A stretch of DNA of 64,000 bases from Diplolepis rosae (Eukaryota; Arthropoda; Insecta; Hymenoptera; Diplolepididae), in the NCBI GenBank assembly GCA_030998225.1, contig JAPYXD010000686.1:3782001-3846000 (forward strand), written 5' to 3'. The position numbers and the translations under genes were made by a program. The notes below the pieces were generated by a model, which was not told the DNA's origin, ran no database searches, and was given only the letters and a program-made list of their open reading frames with translations. Shown here piece after piece: positions 1 through 10,325 of the stretch (positions are counted from its first letter, which is position 1; each line of letters begins with the position of its first letter).

Positions 1-198
1 ATTTTCTATACAACGATTTGCGAACCTTAAAAGCATGTGATACTTAGGAAATTAGCAAATTCTATTGTTTTATGTTTCTACATGTTTGTGTCCAAAGTGC
101 ATAAAAATTTTGTTTCTAAACTTTGAAATATGGTAGAGAAGATAAAAACGGACGTAGATAGACTACTTTTGATTTTAAAATTGAAAAAAAACCTTACT

Positions 199-434
199 TT
201 AAAAAAAAGGCACCATTTCTCTTTTGTCAGTAATATTCTTCATCGAAATGTCGAAGACAAACAAAATATTTCCTTTCCTCGAGTTTATGTATTCTAATCT
301 CAACAAGTAAGGGTTCGCGCAAGCTTCCATCCATCGTTGTCCTGTATCACCTCTCTTCGGAAACCGATGAATAGGCACACATTCTTTCTGACACTTTGTA
401 GTGGTATACACCCACGAATCGCACACTTAATCAT
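199..434 (-). pseudogene. THAP-type zinc-finger fragment, broken
   Basis: A minus-strand stretch reads as a THAP domain, the C2CH zinc-finger DNA-binding module of P-element-like transposases and some host regulators. An ATG at 434-432 opens a frame with a C-x4-C pair (KCAIRGC), as at the THAP N-terminus. The core HRFPK...RWMEACANPYLL is in a second frame (199-426). The final C-x2-H-F motif (VCLRHF, near 240-255) is in a third frame. All THAP landmarks are therefore present and in order, but at least two frameshifts separate them. Nothing transposase-like follows in the flanks, so I cannot tell a P-like element relic from a dead host exon. Motif order gives reasonable confidence in the family. 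Confidence 0.55.
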
Positions 435-2600
435 TTATTGTTCATCCATGATAATGCATAATCACACGCAATGAATTGTTAAATAATTGTAATGACTTGT
501 AATTAAAAATGGCGGAACTCACACGAAGCCAGTTCCTCTTGCACATGAACTAAGCTACGTGGACACCTCATCCATTAGAGGTTGACCGACCCTAGACAAA
601 GTGCTGACTACCCGGATTAAGCAAGCATTTCGTAGCTGCCGAACACACGGATGCTACTCTAGAGATAGCAGTCGCAGGTAAAAAGGGTAAGGAATATCGG
701 AAGGTCCAATCTGCGCGTCGCCTCTTCTTCCCTTTCTCCTGTGAAATCTCGACTCGGACTCTTAGGTACATTTTCTCGGGTCCAAAAAAAATCATGTAAT
801 TTTACGACCCACTGATGAGGCCCCAAAGAATTTGTCATAAGTGCTAATCGGGAAATTTACGAAATTTTCTGGTCAGAAATCGCATGATTGAAGAACAACT
901 CAAAAAAGTAATAAAATTCAAAAATTTCCCCAAATTATACTTGAATTTTTCTTTCTCCAATAAAATAGTAGAGTAGGTGGGGGTAAATTCTATGCACGAG
1001 CTGGGAGCACCGGGAACGATTCGCAAGTTGGCGCGATCGACAGCCAACAAGATCATAGAATTTCTCAAGACGCGTGTCGTTCGGCAAATTTTCAAAGATA
1101 TAGTACGTGGCTTAACAAATTGGAAGTCTCACCCACTATGGTAATAACCAATAAAATATAAACCCTAGAATTTCTTTTCTAGGTTGTCTTTTTGTCGGTA
1201 GTTGTTTAGTCTGCAAGTCATACTATCAGTGTCGCTATATATATATATTTAATCGTATTCTTAATTATTCCTAATCTATAATCAATCAGAAATAGTTTAG
1301 ATGCTTATTCATGTGTACTAAAAAATGTGTTTAGATTAATTATACTAACTGCGACGATTACCATCACATCTTGATGACCCACATCGCTTGGAGAACAGAA
1401 TGGCATCATATAGTTTGGGTTTGCTGGCTCTCTTATGATCACCAATGCCAAGCAACCTAAGGCATTCTACCAGTAGTACCACTAATATTATTATATTTAT
1501 CTTTATGGTAATACTTATGAATTCATTGCATGACTTTTTCGTCTCTCTTTTTTTGAGAAATTACAACATAGCATGTTCTTTTCTTTCACATACAATAATT
1601 TAATACTACTAATAAATACTAACCACATAAGTATTTTACATGTAATTCTTAGATGAAATCAATAATTAAATTTACACAAAAGAGTAAATGTTTAAAAATT
1701 TACTCACATGAAGATGTAGAAATAGGTACATTAATTTAGACCACGTATTCAATTAGATTCTTGAATGCGAATAATCGACGAATGAGCGACCATAGGACGC
1801 GTAAATCGATCTCCCACTATGTAAAATACGTTCAGCTGTGGGCCATTGTCCTTTTCCACCGTATGAAACGCATTTTCTCTCTAACGCATGTAGGTTTTTA
1901 TCAACGCCCTTATCAGTTTTGTGCTACACTCTTTAATAATCAAATGTGCTTATTCAGCAACGTGAATCTTAGCGATGGATGTATGTATGAATATCCCTGT
2001 ATATCGCGTTAAAAAGGGGGTAAATGATCTATTGAAGAAACTACAATTTATCAATTCAATTTGCATAAGTGGATACCTTTTATGATGAGGCCGGGCTCGC
2101 AGCTAATTAAAGTGAAAGAACGTCCGGGGAGGTGTGAATAAAAATTCGTGAGGTTCAGTAGGCTCATTACCGGTCCCCGAGAATAACTTTAATCCCAGGA
2201 CTTATTAAAAATAGGAGCATCGTTCAACCAGCCTTTAAAAATATATCGCGGGCTAATTATTGCTCACCTGAATCCATTAATCAGGTGTAAAATTCTGAGA
2301 ACCCGATCGCAGATCTTTTCCAGTCTTACTTTTAATGCATAGACCCCTTTTGGACTATTTTTTTCTAGGATTATTATTTTCCAAAAAATAAAAACTATAT
2401 CACGGGGCGCACGATCACATAATTCGTATAATTAATAAAGAATAAGAAAAAAGTTGTTCAAGGTCAACTCGGGCTATCATTACCCGTGAACTGACAGTTA
2501 GTGTGCCACGGTGAAAAAAGCTAATCTTTACCTCCGTACACCTTTCTTTCATTTTGCTTTAAGCATTATCGGAGCCCTGGGGGCACTTTACTGCTACAAT
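435..2600. other. Unassigned AT-rich intergenic DNA
   Basis: About 2.2 kb without a recognisable gene. Short open frames at 592-795, 844-1095 and 1761-2012 resemble no family I know and look like chance frames. A small hairpin (CCTAGAA/TTCTAGG) lies near 1165-1185. CTGATGAG and TGATGAG strings near 809 and 2081 resemble hammerhead starts but lack the matching parts. Confidence 0.5.
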
Positions 2601-2630
2601 ATCTCTGCCCGTTACGTCCTCCAGAGTAAG

Positions 2631-3075
2631 CTAAAACAAGTCTTGCGTTTGGTCATGATCTCGAAGAAACGATCCATCCAAACATCCATTTTTTGACTTC
2701 TTCATAAGAGCAGAAATGTTGTTGAGCCAGGCCATCTGTCGTCGATCAAAACAAATGGTAATCGGAAGGAACAATGTCTGGAGAGTAAGGCAGGTGGAGT
2801 AAGACCTCCCATTCAGCGTTTCCAAGTATGTCTTGACCTGTCTTGCGACATGTGGCCAGGCATTGTCATTCTGGAGGATAACTTTGTCGCGTCTCTCTTG
2901 GTACTGTGGCCGTTTCTCTTTCAATGCTCGGCTCAAACGCATTAAGAGCGTTCAATACCAATTCCCTGTGATAGTTTCACTCAATTTCAGCAGCTTATCA
3001 TACACCACACCGAGCTGGTCCCATCAAATACAGAGCATAACTTTGGCACCATGAATAATCAGTCACTAATGTCAT
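2631..3075 (-). pseudogene. Mariner transposase C-terminal half, degenerate
   Basis: The minus strand encodes the second half of a mariner (DD34D) transposase. Upstream (about 3060-2950) is an IHGAKVMLCI...WDQLGVVYDKLLK segment with an internal stop. Then comes RRDKVILQNDNAWPHVARQVKTYLETL, which holds the second catalytic Asp within NDN. A frameshift follows, and the region normally reading SPDxxPSDYHLF with the third Asp is out of frame. A last piece (MKKSKNGCLDG) matches the usual C-terminal helix region. The N-terminal half, including the helix-turn-helix and first Asp, and both terminal repeats are not visible. This is a dead fragment. Confidence 0.8.
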
Positions 3076-3319
3076 GCTGTCGTCATGTTGACAGATGTCC
3101 AAGCTTACTGTGTGACATTTCTGACCTGCCTATTTCAACCAGCATTTACCGCTGCAGCCATCTATCGCAAAACAGTGAAAGTAAAGTTGTACATCTGATA
3201 AATATATTATAATATAGGAATAATAATCCAAAGATTGCTATATTTTCAAAACTATAAATTATTGTATATTATTTTCAATTTTTTTTCAATGACCCAGATG
3301 TAACTGAATTTGGATGGAG

Positions 3320-4029
3320 TCACTCTGGGTGTGTTCCAATAACTTGGTAAAAATTTGAAATCATCTGGTTTAGAATTAAAGATTTTGTGATGCATGAAAA
3401 TGGTTGGCTGCCTCTTCCCTTATAGTCAAGGAAGGGACAGACTATGGAGCAGGTATGTAATAATACCGTTTCCTGAACTGCCGCGAGTACCCTGTCTATG
3501 CCAAGATCCTTCAGTTGACTCACGCGCCTCAAATGCACGTTACTCGTAGCCAGAAACACAGTGGAATATACGGTGATTGATTTATCTTCCCAAATTATTG
3601 TGGTATACTATACTTCGGGATCTTGGTTGTACAAATCAGCTGGATATTTTTCTTGAGAGGAACGTCGCTATCCACGATTTTATAAACTGGGCACGTTTGT
3701 CACATAAGAAAATATCCGTACGATTGTGTACAAGAAGGTGGTCTTTCTGGATGACCCTGTCTCAGTACAATAGGTCATGTTCATTCTCAAGAATTAGTAC
3801 TGGGGTGTGTATCCTCTCTCTGTGCCAACATTCTGCAGCCATCAATGGTGTGTTTGATGGTTTCATTAGGATTTCCGCATAATCGGCGCTCGTCAACGTT
3901 GTGACAAACGATATTCTTTTGGTAGTTACTAATGCCGATTACATTATACTGGATGTCCACGAGGAATTCTTTGGTTTCTGAAAATAGTTCGCCTTTACGC
4001 AGCCATAAGTTAGAATCCTCTTTATTCAC
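3320..4029 (-). pseudogene. R2/R4-like LINE C-terminus (zinc knuckle plus endonuclease), degenerate
   Basis: Read on the minus strand, 4029-3787 gives a frame with WLRKGELFSETKEFLVDIQ, then a C-x2-C...H-x4-C type knuckle (RRLCGNPNETIKHTIDGCRMLA). This block normally sits just before the restriction-like endonuclease in R2/R4/Dong-type LINEs. Between 3780 and 3570 the reading continues across stops with NRTDIFLCD, matching the RPDIVL catalytic neighbourhood of that endonuclease. Then 3559-3320 reads HLRRVSQLKDLGIDRVLAAVQETVLLHTCSIV..FLD, the extreme C-terminus. The reverse transcriptase is absent, so this is a 5'-truncated copy with several frame breaks. The clade (R4/Dong versus NeSL-like) is inferred from motif order. 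Confidence 0.6.
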
Positions 4030-4780
4030 GTTTAGTTGATCCTATGCCAGGGGGTGCTGTCATGTTATTGTTGAGAGGAACACACATTTCGTTGTAAAAA
4101 TATGCACGCAACTTTGATACCCATAAGACGTGTTGTTTAGTGTCCTACTCAACGAGTTGGAAGCCGAGCAGTGCTTAGCAGAGCCAAACAGAACTCTCAC
4201 CTACTTCTCCAACCTAGACAACCGGAAATGCAATCTTACATCTCGCTGACTACACTCTTAGAGCGTTGTAACTGACAATGGCGACAAAGTCAGGAATCGA
4301 TTTCTGAAGCCAACATAATTGAACAAATTCATTAACTCTTATGTCTACTGCTCTGATCAGCAAATCTCACTCTTGGGCTCACTATGTTACGTTATTCACA
4401 TAGGTGTGGTTCGGTCGGGTAGCGTGGCTTATCACGTGGCATCACTTTCAGACGCCATTACCCTTTATCTTAGACGCCCCGTGCGAGCCTTACTTGTTGC
4501 ACAAAATTCTTACCTCAGACTATTTATATCGCTATTACATTACGTTTATTTTTTCCGTAGATTATTTTACATATTGTGTGATTTGTTCCCTTCAATAGCT
4601 TTGTTACGTCTATTATTTTTATAATCCAACTTCTTTCACAACAGTTTTTCTTATAATTGAACAATCTTTCATTTATATGATATTCTCAGGGTCGGTAAAT
4701 TCTGGGTTTGATTCTCCCTCTGAAAATTCTATTAATATAAGTCGGAATTCCTTGACAGTATTTCTGAAAAGTGTGTTTTT
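4030..4780. other. Unassigned sequence
   Basis: About 750 bp with short frames (for example 4319-4624) that match no family I recognise. No terminal repeats or structural RNA signals were seen. Confidence 0.4.
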
Positions 4781-4819
4781 TGAACAGAGCAGGAACTTCT
4801 GCTTTATGCTCGTTGCATG

Positions 4820-5753
4820 AGAAGACAGAAAAATTACAGCATTTCAAACAATTTTTTGTATATTTTACTTATTGGTTTAGCCGTAGTATGAATAAATGAA
4901 ATCAGGGTTATTTACTATCTACGATTGTCGATTCACGAAAGTGTTTGCAAAAAACCTAATAGATGTCACTTTAAGTCCTCATTTTATTTATTCATGCTAC
5001 GGCTAAAGCAATAAGTGAAATATACCAAAAATTGTTCGAAATGCTGTGAGCGGTGCTTACTTATTGTACTTATCACAGTAAGTCCCCGGAAAGGCATGTA
5101 TACTTGGAGGCTCGATTCCTCCCGACACGTGCAAAATGCGGACTTAAATATTATTTTTTGGCTCATATAAATATTAAAATTAAAATTATTAGCTTTTTAT
5201 ATATTTCACGACTTAAAATAACGAAAAAATTCATCCACTATCCATCTATTAGCGATGTAAAATCGAAATTCTGATGTGACAAAAGTGTTAGAAACTTTTG
5301 GGTAATCTACCATCTTAGATTGTCCTTTTCACGAAAGTATCTGTAATTAAATCTAATATATTTCACTTTAAGTCCTAATTTCATTTATTCATACTACGCC
5401 TAAACCCATAAGTGAAATATACCGAAAATTGTTTGAAATACTGTAAGCGATGCTGGCTTGGTGTGTTTATCACAGTAACTCCCCAAAAGGCATGTATACT
5501 CGGAAGTTCGTTTCCTCCTGGTACATGCAAGATGATCGCTTTCAAATTTTTTTCGGCCTATACAAACATTAAAATATAAATATTAACCATTTTTACATTT
5601 CACGACTTAAAATAACAAAAACATTTATCCTTTATCCATCTAGTGGTGATGCAAAATCGAAATTCGGATGTGACAAAAATATTTGAAGCTTTTAGGTAAT
5701 TTACCATCTTAGATTGTAGACTCACGAAAGTGTTTGCAATTAAACCTAATACA
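4820..5753 (+). repeat. ~395-bp tandem repeat (satellite-like), left part
   Basis: A unit beginning near CACGAAAGTGTTTGCAA recurs at about 4935, 5332 and 5723, giving periods of about 397 and 391 bp. Each unit carries TTTCACTTTAAGTCCT, then a T/CATTTATTCATACTACGGCTAA-type block, a CACAGTAAGTCCCC block, and a short stem-loop like a tRNA T-arm (5106-5122, GGAGG-CTCGATT-CCTCC). A partial inverted copy of the same unit sits at about 4820-4910. The third unit is split by the transposon at 5754-10063 and resumes at 10064. No open frame is shared between units. The sequence could be a diverged tRNA-derived SINE array or a local satellite. Confidence 0.7.
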
Positions 5754-6641
5754 TGGGGCAAAATTCGTCAAGTGTGCCCGCCTAAAAACTTTTTGTCTCC
5801 GATTTCCTTGAAAGTCCGCGAAATTATTGTCCTAGTGAATCTCTTTTGATTCTTCTAAGAGAACGTCTCTAGTACGACGGGTTGTCATTATACAGGGGAA
5901 CGAATTTTCAACCTTTTACCGCGCACACTGATACTCAATTAACCATAACTTCTACAAAAGTTATTCAAATTAATTTTTTCATGGAGCTCTTAGAAACGTG
6001 ATTTTATTAGCTTTACGCTGAAGGCAATGGTTTTAGATAAAAAAAATTATTTGAGCTTCATTTTTTAATCTTAAACATATTTATTAGTTTTTCCCCAAGT
6101 GCGCCCTTTAATTTCCTTTCCAAAATTATTTTCAAAAAAAGGATTGACTTTTTCCCTTTAAAATGTGCCATGGTCGAAAGTGGGGTGAAAGAAATTGGTG
6201 GAGATGCATAACACTTCTTGCGCGCGTTTTCTGCCTCGCGAGCGTCCATGTTTCAAATTCAGAATGTACGGTTTCTAGTCAACTACAAATAATCGACTAT
6301 AAACTGCATTTTTTAAGCGAATAATTATTATCGTTATAAATTATTTCACGGATAATAATTTTTATTATTTATTAGACAAGTAAAATCCACTTTTATGTAT
6401 GATGCCTGGCATGAAAGATTCCGTTTCCGTAAAAAAAGATGATGGCTCCCGTGAGCACGTTCAAAAAAAGTTAATAATGTCCAATCTTTCTGAATGATAT
6501 GTATATTTTAAGGCTCAGCATCCTACAGTTGAAATTTGCATATCAAAATTCTCTCAGCTTAGACGCCGAAATTGCATACTCGCTAGAGCCAGTGGTACGC
6601 ATACTGTTTGTGTTTGTGTCCATCATGTAAACGTTAATCTA

Positions 6642-6910
6642 ATGCTAGATGCTGTAGATTTAAAAGAACCAACCTGCGAAAATTTTTCCCCCATTCAGAC
6701 ATATCATGATGCTACGTACAGGATTATGTGTAGCGTTCTGACATCAGAATGCTACTTGAATGAATGCACAGCGTGTCCTGGTACAAGCGCACTTAAGGAT
6801 TTTATAACATCAGTTCTCGCAGACCAGTGTATCAACAGAGTAGAATTCTAGACTTGACAACAAACTGACAGAAGTACGTTACGCACGGAAAAAACAGTGC
6901 CTGATACACA
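6642..6910 (+). pseudogene. Cys-rich hypothetical transposon protein, remnant
   Basis: An open frame of 69 codons contains the motif CYLNECTACPG followed by an acidic/hydrophobic helix-like stretch. Past two stops the same frame continues with QQTDRSTL. The spacing CxxxCxxCPG ... QW/QTDRxTL resembles uncharacterised proteins I associate with repeated insect and spider loci; I cannot name the family. It sits between the arms of long-TIR element A, so it is the best candidate for that element's own gene, now decayed. No catalytic triad is visible. Function is unknown. Confidence 0.4.
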
Positions 6911-7443
6911 AAAATATCACTCTTTATTTCCCTCTGCTGAATTAACTCTCATGTTGAGAAAATATTCATCATTAGAATGTGATGTTTTACCGAAAAATAC
7001 TGTGAGGCAAAGAAGAAAGAGAAGTGCACATACACTGTAATAAGCAAATTATTTGACTCAATTTTCGATGTAAAAGGCGAGGGGGCTCAAAATAAAAAAT
7101 CACCCCGAATTACAAAGTAATTTTTATTTTTAATTTCGTACCAGCTAAAAATAACAGTTTTACGAACAAATTATACAAAGTACAATTAAATAAGTTCCCA
7201 ATGGACGGTACGTCGTGATCGTGGCGCCTAGCTGCACTGCGACGCAGAAACTGCGCGCAAGAAGTGTTATACCAGGTGTGTTAGTTGAAATTTGCCGGGT
7301 TTACTCATAGATGTCGCTAGAGATTTGTATACATTTCTATGATTTGGCATCTATGTCAAATTTTTCTATGGGCAATAACCTTCAAAAATACACAATAACA
7401 TTCTGCTAAAATAATAGCATCATAGTTGTTTACCTCAGTGAAT

Positions 7444-7556
7444 ATGTCGAATTTCGTTCCAAGTAAATCGCATTTGCGGCTTTCGTTGCTTTTCTTATTT
7501 CATCAAAAGAAAAAAGCAGTTGAAGCTCATCGATTGCTGGTAGAAACTTATGGTGA
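7444..7556 (+). pseudogene. Mariner transposase N-terminus
   Basis: The frame starting ATG TCG AAT TTC reads MSNFVPSKSHLRLSLLFLFH, then QKKKAVEAHRLLVETYGEH, the start of the first helix-turn-helix of Mos1-like transposases. In mariner this binds the terminal repeat. After residue 38 the sequence stops matching mariner and becomes the 3' end of an R1-type element on the opposite strand. The matching C-terminal portion is at 9385-9713; roughly 200 residues in between were lost or lie beyond recognition. Confidence 0.8.
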
Positions 7557-7617
7557 ACACGGACAGTGGAATCCACCCGAGAAGCACGACCGCGTGTGCA
7601 GCGCCCCGATGCGATTT

Positions 7618-8199
7618 CTACTGGCCCTCCCCGTTGTTCCGATCCCGACGCCCATCAAGCTCTCTCTTCTTCATCACAAGTGTGACAAATGACTCGATGA
7701 GCGTCCAGAACTTCTCAAACTGGAGCATGAGAGGGACCATCGTGTCAGGAGTAAGCTCAGCACCCACTGCCTGACCAAGGGCCTCCCTTGCCACACCCCA
7801 TTTTGCGCAGACGAAGAGTGCGTGCCCTGCGGTATCCACCGGAAAATCGCAGTAGCAACACATCTCCTCGTCTCCCTTCTTAAAGCGCTTCAGTTACGCG
7901 TTAAAACAGCCATGGCCTGAGAGCGCTTGTGCCAAATAAAAACCAACTTTCCTGTGCTTTCTGCTCAGCCAGGTGGCGAGCTCCGGGATTAGGCGATAGG
8001 TCCATCTCCCGGTCTGCTCACCATGCCATATCATCTGCCATTTCTCGAAGAGTCTGCGCCTTCCATCCTTGCGGATGGCCTCCTTTGCGCGAGCGATTTC
8101 CTGCAGGTCGTCGCAGGTAAGCTGCTTGCGGAGCTGAAAGGTCTCCTGCCCTTCCTCCGCTAATAAATCTATTGGCGAAACGCTCGCCATGACCAACAC
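7618..8199 (-). pseudogene. R1-type ORF2 C-terminal domain
   Basis: Two overlapping minus-strand frames (8199-7894 and 7863-7618) give the tail of an R1-clade ORF2. First is DDLQEIARAKEAIRKDGRRR followed by LFEKWQMIWHG...GRWTYRLIPELATWLSRKHRKVGFYLAQALSGHGCF. Then comes a cysteine motif MCCYCDFPVDTAGHALFVCAKW, with C-x2-C...H-x4-C spacing typical of the end of R1 ORF2, and a helical tail (LTPDTMVPLMLQFEKFWTLI). A frameshift lies between the two parts, near 7880. Endonuclease and reverse transcriptase are absent. Confidence 0.8.
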
Positions 8200-8249
8200 A
8201 GCACTCGTCGAGACAGTTCTATATGCTGAAATATATTTTTATCGCCCCA

Positions 8250-8693
8250 CTTTGTGTCCACTTGCCAGTCCCGTTCTTTATTTGGGGCCTGGCTCTTGGT
8301 CACTTTGGCATACGAGGGTGACGGGTCGCCCTTCCCCCTCTAAGAGTGTTTTCCTGACGGGGGAGGGGCTGCTCTATTCTCACCCTTCGCCTGGATTTTT
8401 GGGGTATCTCCCAGAGATGCCAAACGTGGTCTCTGGAAAATCCCCATTTTTTTCGTGGTGGGTTGGGATTCCATTCTCTTCTGGGTTTTCACCCCGCTTT
8501 TCATCAAACACTCGTGAGTGTTAAATAGGCTGCCCAAAACCTCGGTAGCCTCTCCAACACTGATTTTGACGGTGGTCGAGGTGTTTTGACGCATCCCATC
8601 TTGTATAACTTTAAGAGCCATGCCCAATCTCTCCATTTTTTCACTGTCTTGTTTCAGGAGCTGGAGGATGTCTTTCAATCCTCCGTCTCCCAA
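8250..8693 (-). pseudogene. R1-type ORF1 (gag-like) N-terminal part
   Basis: The frame 8693-8340 starts MGDGGLKDILQLLKQDSEKM, passes through a helical segment and the block MGIFQRPRLASLGDTPK, then a proline-rich APPPSG. Beyond a stop it continues with KVTKSQAPNKERDWQVDTKW, the same order as the related copy at 18.6-18.1 kb. ORF1 of R1 elements is a nucleic-acid-binding gag-like protein that usually ends in CCHC knuckles; those are deleted here. Similarity to the second copy is the main evidence. Confidence 0.65.
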
Positions 8694-9384
8694 AAGAATC
8701 TCCTACTCCTTGTCCCCCCCTCCCTTTTTTTAAATATCTATGAATGTTTTTTACCAACGCATCGTGCGTAGAAGAGCGGGTCGGTGTAGTTAGGAACGGG
8801 TGTACCCTCGGACCATAGTCCTACCCCAGTTCCATGTGGCCTAACCTCCGCTTAGCTGGTCCCGGAAAACACGGGCGGACCAGACTCGATTGGGGCAACA
8901 CAGACTCCGACGTCTGTGTTCAATACACACTACCTGATCATGGTCCCGAAGGGGCTGCCTCCTGATCCCGCACGGCGCATCACCTCAGCAGGGCCAGGCT
9001 CACATCAACCCCACCTTCTAATAGGTCGGGAAAAACACCACCAGGCGGTGGGGCGCTCCCATTGGGGCGCCATACGGGATCGATCAGTTGAACTGTTCTT
9101 AGTCCCAGGCTGCAGAGGATTACAGTGTCCACTCAGGAGGTTCCATCCACCAGTTCACGCACAGATGCATACGTGCGATTCACGCTGCCATCCCATACGT
9201 ACATCCCTCACCATTCGTGGAGATAAACGCGTCTATAGCGTACCCCTCTCTCAGCTTGGGATTAAACCCGTTTATAGGGCACCCTTTAGGCAACTGGGAA
9301 GATGTCCGTCTATAGAGCCCCCCCCCACATTTTTTCACCGATTCATCGTGACACTGCAACCACTATGGCCCAAGGACCATACCA

Positions 9385-9713
9385 GTGTGGTGTGGTGTAC
9401 TTCGAGTTATTAAAACCTAGTGAGACGGTGAATACGGATCGCTACCGACAACAAATTATTAATTTGAATCATGCGTTGATCGAAAATCGGCCGGAATGGG
9501 CCCGAAGACATGGCAAAGTTATCCTACAACATGGCAACGCATCATCTCATACCGCTAAAGTGGTGAAGAACACATTAAAAGCATTGAATTGGGAAATATT
9601 ATCGCACCCGCCGTACTCTCCAGACCTCGCCCCGTCCGACTATCACCTTTTGGCATCGATGGGACAGCCACTCGCAGAGCAGCGCTTCGCCAATTTTGAA
9701 GAAGTCGAAAAAT
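9385..9713 (+). pseudogene. Mariner transposase C-terminal half, catalytic Asp lost
   Basis: The frame reads CGVVYFELLKPSETVNTDRY, then RRHGKVILQHGNASSHTAKV, then HPPYSPDLAPSDYHLLASMG and NFEEVEKW. The usual HDN at the second catalytic position is HGN, so that Asp is replaced by Gly. The third Asp (APSD) is present. The last about 30 residues are missing because the reading runs directly into arm sequence of element A. With the N-terminus at 7444 this is one dead mariner gene. Confidence 0.85.
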
Positions 9714-10063
9714 GGTCGCACTTGGAGAAAGACTAAAAATATGTTTAAAATTTAAAAATAAAGTTTACATAATTTTTTTTATGTAAAACCATTGCTTTCG
9801 GCGTGAAGCTGATGAAAAAGCGTTTCCAAGACGTCCATAAAAAAAATAATTTGGATAACTTTTGTAGAAGTTATGGTTAATTCAGTATCAGCGTGCGCGG
9901 TAAAAGGTTGGAAATTCGAGCCCCTGTATACTGAAAACCCGTCGTACTAGAGACGTTCTCTTAGGGGAATTAAAAGAGGTTCACTAGGACAATAATTTCG
10001 CGTACTTTCAAGGAAATCGACTCAAAAAGTTTTAGGCGGGTTCACTTGACGAGTTTTGCCCCA

Positions 10064-10325
10064 TATTTCACTTTAAGTCCTAATTTCATTTATTCGTACT
10101 TCGGCTAAGCCAATAAGTGAAACTTACCGAAAATTGTTTGAAATGCTGTAAGTGGTGCTGGCTTGGTGTGTTTTTCACAGTATGTCACCGAAAAGGTATG
10201 TATACTCGGAGGTTCTATTCCTCCTGCACATGCAAGATACACGCTTTCAAATTTAGACTTTTGACTTAAAAGCGTGACTTCACTGCACGGACAGTACTTT
10301 TCCCTTTTTTCGAGCATTGCAGATT
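10064..10325 (+). repeat. ~395-bp tandem repeat, right part
   Basis: This resumes the third repeat unit cut by the transposon at 5754-10063. It begins TATTTCACTTTAAGTCCTAA and runs through the same blocks as the units at 4957 and 5360, including the T-arm-like stem-loop at 10208-10224 (GGAGG-TTCTATT-CCTCC). Similarity fades after about 10260. Confidence 0.7.

Larger units (their letters stand above)
7557..9370 (-). mobile_element. R1-type non-LTR retrotransposon, internally deleted
   Basis: On the minus strand, from right to left: a GC-rich 5' leader (about 9370-8770), an ORF1 gag N-terminal portion (8693 to about 8250), then with no gag C-terminus or reverse transcriptase, the C-terminus of ORF2 (8199-7618). 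The 3' end lies at about 7557 inside the mariner transposase gene, without a poly(A) tract. Loss of roughly 4 kb between gag and the ORF2 tail suggests an internal deletion or template switch at about 8220. Related gag copies occur at 17.9, 29.9 and 53.6 kb. Confidence 0.75.
7272..9713 (+). mobile_element. Mos1-like mariner, split and 3'-truncated
   Basis: The element begins CCAGGTGTGTTAG at 7272, resembling mauritiana-subfamily mariner ends, right after a TA (7270-7271). That TA lies inside the right arm of element A, whose uninterrupted copy at 37760-37780 shows the same GTGTTATAT site in inverse. Coding starts at 7444 (MSNFVPSKSHLR...LFLFHQKKKAVEAHRLLVETYGEH) and is cut after about 38 residues by an R1-type insertion at about 7557. 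It resumes at about 9385. The right end is missing: coding stops at EEVEKW (about 9712) and continues straight into element A arm sequence. Confidence 0.8.
5754..10063. mobile_element. Long-TIR DNA transposon (family 'A'), nested copy
   Basis: The element starts TGGGGCAAAATTCGTCAAG at 5754 and ends with the inverse at 10063. Flanks are CA on the left and TA on the right; a neighbouring satellite unit (about 5351-5362) shows the empty site CTAATATATTTCAC, so a TA target duplication with one mutated copy is likely. The left arm runs 5754-6243. The right arm is split: about 7090-7269 plus 9714-10063, because a mariner jumped into it and removed about 110 bp. A contiguous arm copy at 37313-37955 confirms the arm order. 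The interior holds a degenerate Cys-rich protein. The TA target suggests the Tc1/mariner/IS630-like group, but no transposase core was recognised, so the superfamily is open. Confidence 0.75.

Noticed and set aside
800..860. CTGATGAGGCCCC string resembling a hammerhead ribozyme start
   Set aside because: No pairing stem II follows and the GAAA partner is missing at a usable distance.
2080..2145. TGATGAGGCCGGG followed by GTGAAAGAAC, hammerhead-like
   Set aside because: The leading C of CUGANGA is absent and stem II does not close before the GAAA.
8916..9413. 165-codon plus-strand open frame
   Set aside because: Lies over the GC-rich leader of the R1-type copy (opposite strand) and runs into the mariner; composition explains its openness.
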